Shown here in pieces: positions 53,880-62,275 of a DNA stretch of 64,000 nucleotides. Each line of letters starts with the position of its first letter. Within the stretch, counting starts at the first letter, position 1. Under the pieces are notes generated by a model, which saw only the letters and a program-made list of their open reading frames with translations, made no database searches and had not been told where the DNA came from. The position numbers were made by a program, and so were the translations under genes. Origin of the DNA: Gemmatimonadaceae bacterium (lineage in GTDB: Bacteria > Gemmatimonadota > Gemmatimonadetes > Gemmatimonadales > Gemmatimonadaceae); contig WYBP01000020.1 of assembly GCA_011525845.1 (NCBI GenBank), forward strand, positions 186,001 to 250,000, given 5' to 3'.

Positions 53880-56800
53880 ATGCCGCATCGCCGCACCCGC
53901 CGACCGCACCCGCGCACGATCCGCGGCCGCGCCCTCCTGCTCGCCGGCGCGCTCGCCACCGTGTCCGCCGCCCACGCCACGAGCGAACTCCCCCGCGAGG
54001 ACGCGATGGCGCTCGCACGCACCGCGACGCAGCCCGGCTCCCGCGTGACGATCCGCGCCGGAACGCTCCTGGACGGCCGCGGCGGCGCGCAGCGCGACGT
54101 GGTCGTCACGGTCGAGGGGTCGCGCATCGTGGCTGTCGCGCCCTGGCGCGCCGGTGGCCCTGTCACGTGGGACCTCTCCGCGATGACGCTGATGCCGGGC
54201 CTGATTGACACCCACGTGCACATCGATGCGCACTTCGGCGCGGACGGCCGCGCCTCGAACCGGGGAGAGACGGCGGCCGAGCGGATGATCGCCGCCGCGG
54301 CGAACGCGCAGCGCACGCTCCTGGCGGGCTTCACCACGGTGCAGAGCCTCGGGTCGCCGCAGGACGTCGAGCTCCGCCGGCACATCGCCGCCGGCACCTA
54401 CGCGGGGCCGCGACTGATCACCTCGGCCGGGCAGTTCTCCGACACGTCGCGCACTCCGGACGAGATCCGGCAGTGGGTGCGCGAGACCAGGGCGCGTGGC
54501 GCGGACGTGATCAAGATCTTCGCGTCCCGCAGCATCCGGGACGGCGGCGGCCAGACGCTGACCGACCTGCAGATCGCGGCGGCGTGCGGCGAGGCGCGCG
54601 CACAGGGCGTGCGCTCCTGGGTGCACGCGCACGCCGCCTCCGCCATCCGTGCGGCCGCGATGGCGGGGTGCACGGGCGTGACGCATGGCACGCGCGCCAC
54701 GTCCGCGGAGCTCGCGCTGATGGCCGAGCGCGGCACCTACTTCGAGCCGAACATCGGGCTCGTGATCCAGAACTACCTCGAGAACAAGGCGCGCTTCCTC
54801 GGCATCGGCAACTACACGGAGGAGGGGTTCCGGTTCATGGAGGAGATCGTGCCGGTGAACCGCACGCTCTTCCGCGAGGCGATCCGGACGCCGGGGCTCA
54901 AGGTGGTGATGGGGACCGACGCCGTGGCCGGCGGCCATGGGCAGAACGCGCGGGAGATCATCTTCCGCGTGCGGGAGGCGGGGCAGCCCGCGGGCGACGC
55001 GATCATCGCCGCCACGTCATTGGCGGCCGAGGCACTCGGCATCGGCGACAGCGTGGGCACCATCGCCGTGGGCCACGTGGCCGACCTCGTCGCGGTGGAG
55101 GGCGACCCGCTCGCGGACATCACCGCCCTGCAGCGCATCGGCTTCGTGATGGCGCGCGGCGAGCCCGTGAGGGCGCCGCCCGGCGAGCGGCCATCCGGTG
55201 CCGCGGCAGGCGAGGCGGCAGGCGCCGCCTCGCTGCGGAACGACTGGCCCACCTACGGGGGCGACGCGGGCGGCCTCAAGTACTCGAGCGCCGCGGAAGT
55301 CGACCGCACGAACGTCCACCGGCTCGAGGTCGCGTTCAGCTGGGAGGCGAACGAGCGCCCGATCCCGGCCGGTCCGGACCAGAAGCCCGCGCGCCCCGGG
55401 CTCTTCCAGGCCACCCCACTCGCGATCGGCGACACGCTCTTCTTCCCCACGCCCTACAACCGCGTGATCGCGCTCGACGCCGCGACGGGGCGCGAGCTCT
55501 GGGCGTACGACCCGCAGGTGTGGAAGACCTACGGCCAGCCCAGCAACGGCACTGGCTTCGTGCATCGCGGCGTGGCCACGTGGACCGACGGCACCTCGCG
55601 CCGGATCTTCCTCAACTCGCGCTGGCGTCTGATCGCGCTGGACGCGTCCACGGGGCGGCCGATCGCGGGGTTCGGCAGCGGCGGGGAGATCGACCTCACC
55701 ACCGGACTCTCGCGCCCCGTGCGCCGCGAGCACTACACGAACACCTCACCGCCCGTCGTCTGGGGCGACCTCGTGATCGTCGGCAACGGCGTGGGCGACC
55801 GGCTCATGTACCGCGGCGACCCGCCCGGCGACGTGCAGGCGTTCGACGTGCGCACGGGACGCCGCGTCTGGCGCTTCAAGACGGTGCCCGAGCCCGGCGA
55901 GTTCGGGAACGAGACCTGGGGGGACAGCTCGTGGGCGTTCAAGGGGCACACGAACGTCTGGGCTCCCTTCACCGTGGACAGCGCGCGCGGCCTCGTCTAC
56001 CTGCCGGTCGGCACGCCGAGCGACGACTGGTACGGCGGTGAACGCCCGGGCGCGAACCTCTTCGCGGAGTCGCTGGTCTGCCTCGACGCGCGCACGGGTC
56101 GGCGCGTCTGGCACTTCCAGGTCGCGCACCACGGCCTCTGGGATTACGACCTCCCTGCGCCGCCGAACCTCCTCACGGTGCAGCACGAGGGGCGCGCGAC
56201 GGACATCGTGGTCGCGCCCACCAAGCAGGGGTTCCTCTTCGCCTTCGAGCGCGCGACGGGGCGTCCGCTCTGGCCGATCGAGGAGCGCGCGGTGCCCGCG
56301 AGCGACGTCCCCGGCGAGCGCGCGTGGCCCACGCAGCCCTTCCCCACGCGCCCGGCCCCCTTCTCCGCGCAGGGCTTCACGCGCGACGACGTGACCTCGT
56401 TCACGCCCGCGCTCCGGCAGGCCGCACTCGACGAGATCGCCACCTACCGCACGGGACCGCTCTACACGCCCCCCTCGCTCGAGGGCACGGTGACGATGCC
56501 GGGGGTGATCGGCGGGGCGGGCTGGGGCGGTGCCGCGGTGGATCCGGCGACCGGCTGGCTCTTCGTGAAGGCGTCGAACTCCCCCGCCCTCTTCACGCTC
56601 CGCAAGCACGAGCAGAAGAGCGACACGATCGACACTCCCTACCTCGTCGACCTCCCGCGCTCCACGCTCGGCGTCTCCCAGCGGGACAACGCCGAGGGCG
56701 CCGTGCGCGCCTCCGCCCGGCTGCCGATCAACAAGCCGCCGTACGGCACGCTCACGGCCGTCGACATGAACACCGGCGAGACCAGGTGGACGGTGCCGCT

Positions 56801-57110
56801 CGGTGACACCCCCGAGGTGCGCGACCATCCGGCGCTTCGCGGCGCCGTGCTCCCCGAGCGCCTCGGCGTCGCGGGTTCACCGGGAGCGCTCGTCACCGGC
56901 GGCGGCCTCGTGTTCGTCTCCGGCGGCGGGCGCGTGCTCCACGCGATCGACACGCGGAGCGGAGTCACGCTCTGGGAGCATGACGTGGGCCAGGTGATCT
57001 ACGCGAACCCGATGACCTACCGCACGCGAGATGGGCGCCAGTTCATCGCCGTCGCGACGGGCGGGGGCGCCACGTCGCGCCTCGTGGTGTTCAGCCTGCC
57101 GCGCCGCTGA
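53880..57110 (+). CDS. fusion: exported amidohydrolase + PQQ-dependent (quinoprotein) dehydrogenase
   Basis: A single 1076-residue chain. Residues 1-33 are a basic signal peptide (RALLLAGALATVSAAHA). Residues about 54-432 are an imidazolonepropionase-like amidohydrolase with ligands H112/H114 (DTHVHID), K212 (VIKIFAS), H249/H251, H269 (THGT) and D347 (MGTDAVAGG). A linker rich in Pro, Ala and Gly (432-451) leads to an eight-bladed quinoprotein domain (about 452-1076): NDWPTYGGDAGGLKYS, repeated W-motifs (ALDAATGRELWAYDP, CLDARTGRRVWHFQ, AIDTRSGVTLWEHD) and HHGLWDYDLPAPPNL, as in PQQ glucose dehydrogenases. No CXXCH is present. The reading frame is uninterrupted. Confidence 0.88.
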   Translation: MPHRRTRRPHPRTIRGRALLLAGALATVSAAHATSELPREDAMALARTATQPGSRVTIRAGTLLDGRGGAQRDVVVTVEGSRIVAVAPWRAGGPVTWDLSAMTLMPGLIDTHVHIDAHFGADGRASNRGETAAERMIAAAANAQRTLLAGFTTVQSLGSPQDVELRRHIAAGTYAGPRLITSAGQFSDTSRTPDEIRQWVRETRARGADVIKIFASRSIRDGGGQTLTDLQIAAACGEARAQGVRSWVHAHAASAIRAAAMAGCTGVTHGTRATSAELALMAERGTYFEPNIGLVIQNYLENKARFLGIGNYTEEGFRFMEEIVPVNRTLFREAIRTPGLKVVMGTDAVAGGHGQNAREIIFRVREAGQPAGDAIIAATSLAAEALGIGDSVGTIAVGHVADLVAVEGDPLADITALQRIGFVMARGEPVRAPPGERPSGAAAGEAAGAASLRNDWPTYGGDAGGLKYSSAAEVDRTNVHRLEVAFSWEANERPIPAGPDQKPARPGLFQATPLAIGDTLFFPTPYNRVIALDAATGRELWAYDPQVWKTYGQPSNGTGFVHRGVATWTDGTSRRIFLNSRWRLIALDASTGRPIAGFGSGGEIDLTTGLSRPVRREHYTNTSPPVVWGDLVIVGNGVGDRLMYRGDPPGDVQAFDVRTGRRVWRFKTVPEPGEFGNETWGDSSWAFKGHTNVWAPFTVDSARGLVYLPVGTPSDDWYGGERPGANLFAESLVCLDARTGRRVWHFQVAHHGLWDYDLPAPPNLLTVQHEGRATDIVVAPTKQGFLFAFERATGRPLWPIEERAVPASDVPGERAWPTQPFPTRPAPFSAQGFTRDDVTSFTPALRQAALDEIATYRTGPLYTPPSLEGTVTMPGVIGGAGWGGAAVDPATGWLFVKASNSPALFTLRKHEQKSDTIDTPYLVDLPRSTLGVSQRDNAEGAVRASARLPINKPPYGTLTAVDMNTGETRWTVPLGDTPEVRDHPALRGAVLPERLGVAGSPGALVTGGGLVFVSGGGRVLHAIDTRSGVTLWEHDVGQVIYANPMTYRTRDGRQFIAVATGGGATSRLVVFSLPRR

Positions 57111-58278
57111 CCATCCGCCGCAGCACGCGTCCCGCGCGCACCGCCGCCTCGGTGATGCGCGCGGGGCTCGTGATGAAGGAGATCCGGAAGAACCCCTTCC
57201 CCCCCGCGCCGAGCGCGGCGCCCGCGAGCACGATCACGCCCTCCTCCTCCATCAGGCGTTCGTGGAAGTCGATCGACTGCACGCCCTCGGGGAGCGGCAC
57301 CCAGAGGTACATCGACGCCTTCGGCACCTCGGGCACGCTGAAGCCGTTGGCGCGGAACGCCGCGACGGCCGCGTCGCGCCGCTCGCGGAAGACGGCCACG
57401 TTCCCCGGCACCCAGCTCTCCCAGGACTCGAGCGCCGCGATCCCCGCCTTCTGCACCGCCATGAACTGCCCCGTGTCCACGAAGCTCTTGGTCTTGGCGA
57501 GGGCGGCCACGATCCCGGCGTTCCCGGCGGCCCACCCGCAGCGCCACCCGGTCATGTTGTACGTCTTGGAGAGCGAGTGGAACTCGATCGCCACGTCGCG
57601 CGCGCCCGGCACGTCGAAGATGCTGGGCGCTACGTAGCCGTCGAAGGTCAACTCCGAGTACGCATTGTCATAGACGAGTACGATCGATCGCTCGCGGCAG
57701 GTCCTGACCACCCGCTCGAGGTAGTCGAGGGGCGCGACCGCCGCCGTCGGATTGTTCGGGTAGTTCAGGTAGAGGAGCCGGGTGCGCGCCATCACGCTCT
57801 CGGGGATCTCGTCGAGGTCCACGAGGAAGTCGGTCCGCGGCGTGATCGGATAGAGGTGGGGCTCCGCATCGCTGAGCAGCGTGCCGCCGAGGTAGGAGAG
57901 GTACCCCGGGTCCGGGATGATCGCGACGTCCCCCTGCTGGAGGTACGCGAGGGCGAGGTGGGCGATCCCCTCCTTGCTCCCGATGAGCGGGACGGTCTCC
58001 TTGAGCGGGTCGAACCGGTGCCCGAAGCGCTTCTCCATCCACGCGGTCGTCGCGTCGCGGAAGGCGGGGAGTCCGAGGCCGAATCCGTAGCGGCTCATCG
58101 CGGGTTCGCGCGCGGCGGCGGCGAGCGCCTCCACGGCGGCCGGCGGCGGCGCGAGGTCGGCATCGCCTGCGCCGAGGTCGATCACGTCGACCCCGCGGGC
58201 GATCAGGTCACGCTTCTTCTGGGGGATGGTCGCCAGCAGGTAGACCGGCAGCGAGTCGAATCGGCGAGTGGTGCGCAC
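57091..58278 (-). CDS. class I/II PLP aminotransferase (LL-diaminopimelate aminotransferase-like)
   Basis: Fold-type I transaminase of 395 aa. The PLP lysine is in FHSLSKTYNMTGWRCGW; supporting motifs are VDVIDLGAGDADL, YLNYPNNPTAAVAP and LVYDNAYSELTFDG. The N-terminal block (ATIPQKKRDLIARGVDVIDLG, core KKRDLIARGVDVI) resembles DapL-type and related transaminases. Whether it makes LL-diaminopimelate or handles aromatic amino acids for the tyrosine route nearby is not decided. It overlaps the convergent quinoprotein gene by 20 bases. Confidence 0.88.
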   Translation of the reverse strand: MRTTRRFDSLPVYLLATIPQKKRDLIARGVDVIDLGAGDADLAPPPAAVEALAAAAREPAMSRYGFGLGLPAFRDATTAWMEKRFGHRFDPLKETVPLIGSKEGIAHLALAYLQQGDVAIIPDPGYLSYLGGTLLSDAEPHLYPITPRTDFLVDLDEIPESVMARTRLLYLNYPNNPTAAVAPLDYLERVVRTCRERSIVLVYDNAYSELTFDGYVAPSIFDVPGARDVAIEFHSLSKTYNMTGWRCGWAAGNAGIVAALAKTKSFVDTGQFMAVQKAGIAALESWESWVPGNVAVFRERRDAAVAAFRANGFSVPEVPKASMYLWVPLPEGVQSIDFHERLMEEEGVIVLAGAALGAGGKGFFRISFITSPARITEAAVRAGRVLRRMVSGAAG

Positions 58279-58338
58279 GTCGGGGAATGTGGGGGGCGGA
58301 TGATGACGGTGCCGCGCCCCGAAAACTACTCGACGCGT

Positions 58339-59094
58339 TCAGGCCGGTGGGCGCTTGCCGGGCGTGGGGGCCGGCGGCGGCACCTTCGTCGCACTGTCCA
58401 CCGCCTTGATCTCGAAGCGGAACATCTGCTCGGCGAGCTGGCGCACCGCCGTCGCGCCGCGCCGGGCCGGGTAGAAGCGCATCTTCGGGAGCGCCGCGCG
58501 CACCGCCTCCCAGAACTCCTCATGGCTCGCGTCGAGCCGCTGCGCCGAGGCCAGGTCGATCATGCCGTTCGTGTCGACGACGAAGCGCACCGCCGCGAAC
58601 CCCGAGATCCCCTTGCGCATCAGCTCCGGCGGGTAGGCCGGCGCGGCGCTCTCGGGATGCCGTGAGGCGGCGGAGTCCACGTCGATCTCCATGTAGGCAT
58701 CGGCGAAGACCGATGGCGCCGCATCCTCCATCGCGGACGGCGCGACGGCCGCCGCGAGCGAGGCGCGCTCCCGATCGAGCGAATCCTGGATGCCGCGGCG
58801 CCGCGCGAGCTCGGCCAGCTGGGCGAGGCGCGCCTCCTCGGCCTCGTCCATGGTCTCGCCGCTCCCCACGGACGGGTCCCGATACCCGAGCGTCTGCATC
58901 GGCTGCTCCGGGCTCGCGCTGGGGGGGACGAGGAAGCGGAGCCCCTCGGGGAGCGTCTCCTCGATGGGTTCCGACCGCACGACGCCGGACGTCCCGAGGT
59001 TGTACGCGACCACGATGGCGAGGTGTAGCGCGACGCTCAGCACCAGGCCGGCGGTGCCGCCCACGGTCCCGGAGGTCGTGCTGATGAACTTCAT
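58339..59094 (-). CDS. TonB-family energy transducer (third TonB-like protein)
   Basis: A 251-residue periplasmic protein with one N-terminal helix (GLVLSVALHLAIVVAYNLG, residues 16-34), a charged helical middle (EEARLAQLAELARRRGIQDSLDRERASL, core AQLAELARRRG) and a C-terminal TonB domain with PAYPPELMRKGISGFAAVRFVVD and ALPKMRFYPARR. The YPPELM motif is the classic TonB-C signature. No ExbB/ExbD lie nearby, so it may share the set at 17.7-19.4 kb. It is 60 bases upstream of the aminotransferase gene. Confidence 0.87.
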   Translation of the reverse strand: MKFISTTSGTVGGTAGLVLSVALHLAIVVAYNLGTSGVVRSEPIEETLPEGLRFLVPPSASPEQPMQTLGYRDPSVGSGETMDEAEEARLAQLAELARRRGIQDSLDRERASLAAAVAPSAMEDAAPSVFADAYMEIDVDSAASRHPESAAPAYPPELMRKGISGFAAVRFVVDTNGMIDLASAQRLDASHEEFWEAVRAALPKMRFYPARRGATAVRQLAEQMFRFEIKAVDSATKVPPPAPTPGKRPPA

Positions 59095-59205
59095 GCGCGC
59101 GCCCCGGGCGCGCCGCGGTGTCGATCGCGCGATCGCATGGGCAACACCTCCCCTTGTGTTACCCCGTGGAACGCGGAATTGCGCACGCGGGGCCTGGGCA
59201 CTCCC

Positions 59206-59844
59206 TCAGGGCGTCCGCGTCGTGGCGACGGTCGGCCGCTCGAGCGCGAACATGTTCGCCGCCGTCACGTGCGCCCACTCCTGCCGTCCCATGCGGGCCG
59301 CCGGGTTCACCTTCGCCGTGTCGGGCAGCCCGTCGTCCCCGAGGACCGCGGTGTCCACGTGGAGCACCAGCACCTCGCCGATGACCCAGTTGGAGTGCTG
59401 CGGTCCGCTGCCGTGCGTCACGATCTCGAACACCTTGCACTCGAGCTGCGCCGGGCTCTCCAGCACGCGCGGCGGGCGCACGACGGTCGATGCGATCCGC
59501 GTGAACCCCGTCATGTCGAACTCGTCGACGTCGGGCGCGAAGGGCGCCGACGCCGCGTTCACCCGTTCCGCCATCGCGCGCGAGACGATGTTGATCACGA
59601 ACTCCCCGGTCGCCCGCACGTTCCGGAGGGTGTCCTTGGGATTCCCCTCCCGGTCCGCGACGGGGCAGAACGCCACCGACTGCGGATTCCCACCGCCCAT
59701 CGCGAAGAAGCTGAATGGCGCCAGGTTCCCCGCACCCTCGGCACTCAGCGAGCTCACGAGCGCGATCGGCCGTGGCGCGATGAGCGGCGTGAGCCAGGCG
59801 TGGCGCTCGCGGGGGGCGAGGTCGGCGAGGCGGAGGAGCCTCAC
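59206..59844 (-). CDS. flavin reductase-like domain protein (FMN-binding)
   Basis: A 212-residue protein of the DIM6/NTAB flavin-reductase family. Typical segments are LIAPRPIALVSSLSAEGAGNLAPFSFF (core APRPIALVSS), NPKDTLRNVRATGEFVINI (core KDTLRNVRATGEFVINI) and HSNWVIGEVLVLHVD. It may supply reduced flavin to a monooxygenase or have its own oxidoreductase role. I chose GTG 59844 because the frame upstream is only heptamer repeat. It lies 45 bases after the homogentisate dioxygenase stop, so it is likely in the tyrosine operon. Confidence 0.85.
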   Translation of the reverse strand: MRLLRLADLAPRERHAWLTPLIAPRPIALVSSLSAEGAGNLAPFSFFAMGGGNPQSVAFCPVADREGNPKDTLRNVRATGEFVINIVSRAMAERVNAASAPFAPDVDEFDMTGFTRIASTVVRPPRVLESPAQLECKVFEIVTHGSGPQHSNWVIGEVLVLHVDTAVLGDDGLPDTAKVNPAARMGRQEWAHVTAANMFALERPTVATTRTP

Positions 59845-59849
59845 TCCAC

Positions 59850-59891
59850 CCACCTCTGACCTTTGACCTCCCACCTCACACCTGCCACCTC
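59850..59891. repeat. tandem heptamer repeat (consensus NNACCTN)
   Basis: ACCT recurs exactly every seven bases (59852, 59859, 59866, 59873, 59880, 59887), six copies. It spans the end of the homogentisate dioxygenase gene and the gap before the flavin-reductase gene. It resembles in period and purine bias the array at 45642-45670. Confidence 0.8.
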
Positions 59892-61071
59892 AAGAAGTCG
59901 GCGGCGAGAACCCGCCCCCGCCCTCGACCCAGCTGTACTGGTACTTCGGGTCCTCGTAGGGCAGGATCGCCTTCGCCACCTTGAGCGGGCGGAAGGAATC
60001 CATCATCACGGCCAGCTCGTTCGTGTACTTCTGCCCGATGCTCGCCTCGGCGCGCCCCGGATGGGGGCCGTGCGGGATGCCGTCGGGATGGTGCGTGATC
60101 GACCCGTACTCGATCCCCTTCCGGCTCATGAACTCGCTCGAGGCGTAGAAGAGCACCTCGTCGGAGTCCACGTTGCTGTGGTTGTAGGGCGCGGGGATCG
60201 CCTCGGGATGGAAGTCGTACGGCCGCGGGCAGAAGGAGCAGATGACGAACCCGTCCCCCTGGAAGGTCTGGTGCACCGGGGGCGGCTGGTGCACGCGCCC
60301 CACGATCGGCTCGAAGTCGTGGATGTTGAACGCCCAGGGATAGAACATCCCGTCCCAGCCGACGACGTCGAGCGGGTGGTGGTCGATGACGATCTCGTTG
60401 AAGCCGTCGTACTGCTTCACGATGATCGGGAACTCCCCCTTCTCGTCGAAGGTGCGGAGCTCGCGCGGGATCCGGAAATCCCGCTCGCTGTAGGGCGCGC
60501 CCTCGAGCACCTGGCCATAGTGGTTCAGGTAGCGCGACGGGGGGCGCACGTAGCCGCGGCTCTCCATCACCAGGAGCTTCGCCGGCTTGGTGAAGCGGTA
60601 GCGGTGCAGGATGCCGCGGTGGATCACCAGGTAGTCGCCGGGGATGAACGGGAGGTCGCCATACTGCGTCTCGAGCGTCCCCTCCCCCTCGGCGACATAC
60701 ACCACCTCGTCGCCCTGGGCGTTGCGGTAGAAGTGCTCGTCCTCCTTGTCCGGCGCCACGTAGAGCATCGCGATGTCGCTGTTGAAGAGCATCGGGACGC
60801 GGTCGAGCGTGGGGCTGCCCCCGCGCGCGATGGGCGCGGTGCGGAAGTGCCGGTGCTTGAGCGTGGCGTCGGGATCGGCCTCGTACTTCGTCTCGCGCAC
60901 GCGACGCGCCGAGGTCACCATCGTCGGCGGGTGGATGTGGTAGAGGAGCGCGGCCGGCCCCGTGAAGCCCTCGATGCCGACGAGGTGCTCCGAGTAGAGG
61001 CCGCCGTCCGGCCGGCGGAAGACGATGTGGCGCTTGCGCGGGATCTTCCCGAGCGTGTGGTACACCGGCAT
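59890..61071 (-). CDS. hmgA: homogentisate 1,2-dioxygenase
   Basis: Ring-cleaving Fe(II) dioxygenase of 393 aa, turning homogentisate into maleylacetoacetate. The cupin fold and family blocks are clear: GDEVVYVAEGEGTLET, YLVIHRGILHRYRF, WDGMFYPWAFNIHDFEP (core WAFNIHDFEP), PAPYNHSNVDSDEV (His298 with an acidic ligand about residue 304-305) and HGPHPGR (His334). It overlaps the HPPD stop by one base (TGATG) and is translated after it, so the two steps are coupled. Confidence 0.93.
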   Translation of the reverse strand: MPVYHTLGKIPRKRHIVFRRPDGGLYSEHLVGIEGFTGPAALLYHIHPPTMVTSARRVRETKYEADPDATLKHRHFRTAPIARGGSPTLDRVPMLFNSDIAMLYVAPDKEDEHFYRNAQGDEVVYVAEGEGTLETQYGDLPFIPGDYLVIHRGILHRYRFTKPAKLLVMESRGYVRPPSRYLNHYGQVLEGAPYSERDFRIPRELRTFDEKGEFPIIVKQYDGFNEIVIDHHPLDVVGWDGMFYPWAFNIHDFEPIVGRVHQPPPVHQTFQGDGFVICSFCPRPYDFHPEAIPAPYNHSNVDSDEVLFYASSEFMSRKGIEYGSITHHPDGIPHGPHPGRAEASIGQKYTNELAVMMDSFRPLKVAKAILPYEDPKYQYSWVEGGGGFSPPTS

Positions 61072-62195
61072 CAGAGGTTCCCCCGCAGGGCCTGCTCGCG
61101 CTCGATGCTCTCGAAGAGCGCCTTGAAGTTCCCGGCACCGAAGCTCTTCGCGCCCTTGCGCTGGATGATCTCGAAGAAGAGGGTGGGCCGGTCCTGCACC
61201 GGCTTGGTGAAGATCTGCAGCAGATACCCCTCGTCGTCCCGGTCCACGAGGATCCCGAGCTCGGCGAGCGGGGCGATCTCCTCGTCGATCTTCCCGACGC
61301 GGTCGAGCACCGTCTCGTAGTAGGTGCGCGGGATGCTGAGGAACTCCACGCCGCGCGACCGGAGCTCGCGCACGGTCGTGATGATGTCGTCGGTGGCCAC
61401 GGCGATGTGCTGCACCCCGGGGCCCCGGTAGAAGTCGAGGTACTCCTCGATCTGCGACTTCTTCTTCCCCTTGGCCGGCTCGTTGATCGGGAACTTGATC
61501 CGGCCGTTCCCGTTCGACATCACCTTCGACATCAGCGCCGAGTACTCGGTGGAGATGGTCTTGTCGTCGAAGGAGAGGAGGTTGAAGAAGCCGAGGACGT
61601 TCGAGTAGAACTCGACCCAGTGGTTCATCCGGCCGAGCTCGACGTTGCCGACGCAGTGGTCGACGTACTTGAGGCCGACGCCCTTCGGCGCGAAGGGCGA
61701 CGTCGCGGGGACGAAGCCGGGGAGGAAGAGCCCCCGGTAGTTCCGCCGCTCCACGATCGAGTGGATCGTGTCGCCATAGGTGCGGATGCCGGCCATCACC
61801 ACCTCGCCCTGCTCGTCCTTGAGCACCGTGGGCTCCTGCACCGAGACGGCGCCGCGCTCCACGGCCTTCCGGTGGGCATCGCGCGCGTCGTCCACCCAGA
61901 ACGCCATGTCGCGCACGCCGTCGCCATGCTTCGCGACGTGCGCGGCGATCTCCCCCTCGGGCCCGAGCGCCGTGGTGAGCACGAGCCGGATCTTCCCCTG
62001 CTCCAGCAGGTAGCTCGCGCGGTCGCGGACGCCCGTCTCCGGGCCCCGGTAGGCCTTGAGCGTGAAGCCGAAGGCCGCGCGATAGAAGAGCATGGACTGC
62101 TTGGCGTTGCCGACCCAGAACTCGATGTAGTCGGTGCCGTTGATCGGGAAGGTGTCGACGTGGGTGGCGTCGGCCGGCGCGGTGCTGGTGGCCAT
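61071..62195 (-). CDS. hpd: 4-hydroxyphenylpyruvate dioxygenase
   Basis: Fe(II) dioxygenase of 374 aa converting 4-hydroxyphenylpyruvate to homogentisate. It has the two-fold vicinal-oxygen-chelate architecture; iron ligands are His180 (YVDHCVGNV), His263 (VQHIAVATDD) and Glu342 (FFEIIQR). The C-terminal helix FGAGNFKALFESIEREQ (core GAGNFKALFESIE) that gates the active site is present. ATG 62195 is fixed by family length; the longer frame runs back into the synthetase gene in a wrong frame. Confidence 0.95.
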   Translation of the reverse strand: MATSTAPADATHVDTFPINGTDYIEFWVGNAKQSMLFYRAAFGFTLKAYRGPETGVRDRASYLLEQGKIRLVLTTALGPEGEIAAHVAKHGDGVRDMAFWVDDARDAHRKAVERGAVSVQEPTVLKDEQGEVVMAGIRTYGDTIHSIVERRNYRGLFLPGFVPATSPFAPKGVGLKYVDHCVGNVELGRMNHWVEFYSNVLGFFNLLSFDDKTISTEYSALMSKVMSNGNGRIKFPINEPAKGKKKSQIEEYLDFYRGPGVQHIAVATDDIITTVRELRSRGVEFLSIPRTYYETVLDRVGKIDEEIAPLAELGILVDRDDEGYLLQIFTKPVQDRPTLFFEIIQRKGAKSFGAGNFKALFESIEREQALRGNL

Positions 62196-62218
62196 GACAA
62201 TGTCCTCGGTGATGATGC

Positions 62219-62239
62219 GCGCGGGAGACCGTCCCGCGC
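62219..62239 (-). promoter_or_regulatory. hairpin in the hpd leader
   Basis: GCGCGGGA (62219-62226) pairs with TCCCGCGC (62232-62239), 5-base loop, between the -10-like element and the hpd start 24 bases away. It could be a leader regulatory structure or a weak terminator for the synthetase gene; there is no T run. Confidence 0.35.
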
Positions 62240-62247
62240 TCCCTTCC

Positions 62248-62253
62248 AATATA
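62248..62253 (-). promoter_or_regulatory. candidate -10 element for hpd-hmgA
   Basis: Minus strand TATATT, followed by GGAAGG, 53 bases before the hpd ATG and 22 bases past the synthetase stop. ATATTGGAAG also occurs before sodA. No clear -35 is visible. Confidence 0.4.
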
Positions 62254-62275
62254 CCGTGGCTTCCCCGCCGGGGGC

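Noticed and set aside
57091-57110. Convergent overlap of the quinoprotein fusion and aminotransferase genes as a sign of misassembly
   Set aside because: A 20-base tail overlap of convergent genes is common in compact genomes, and both proteins end at normal lengths.
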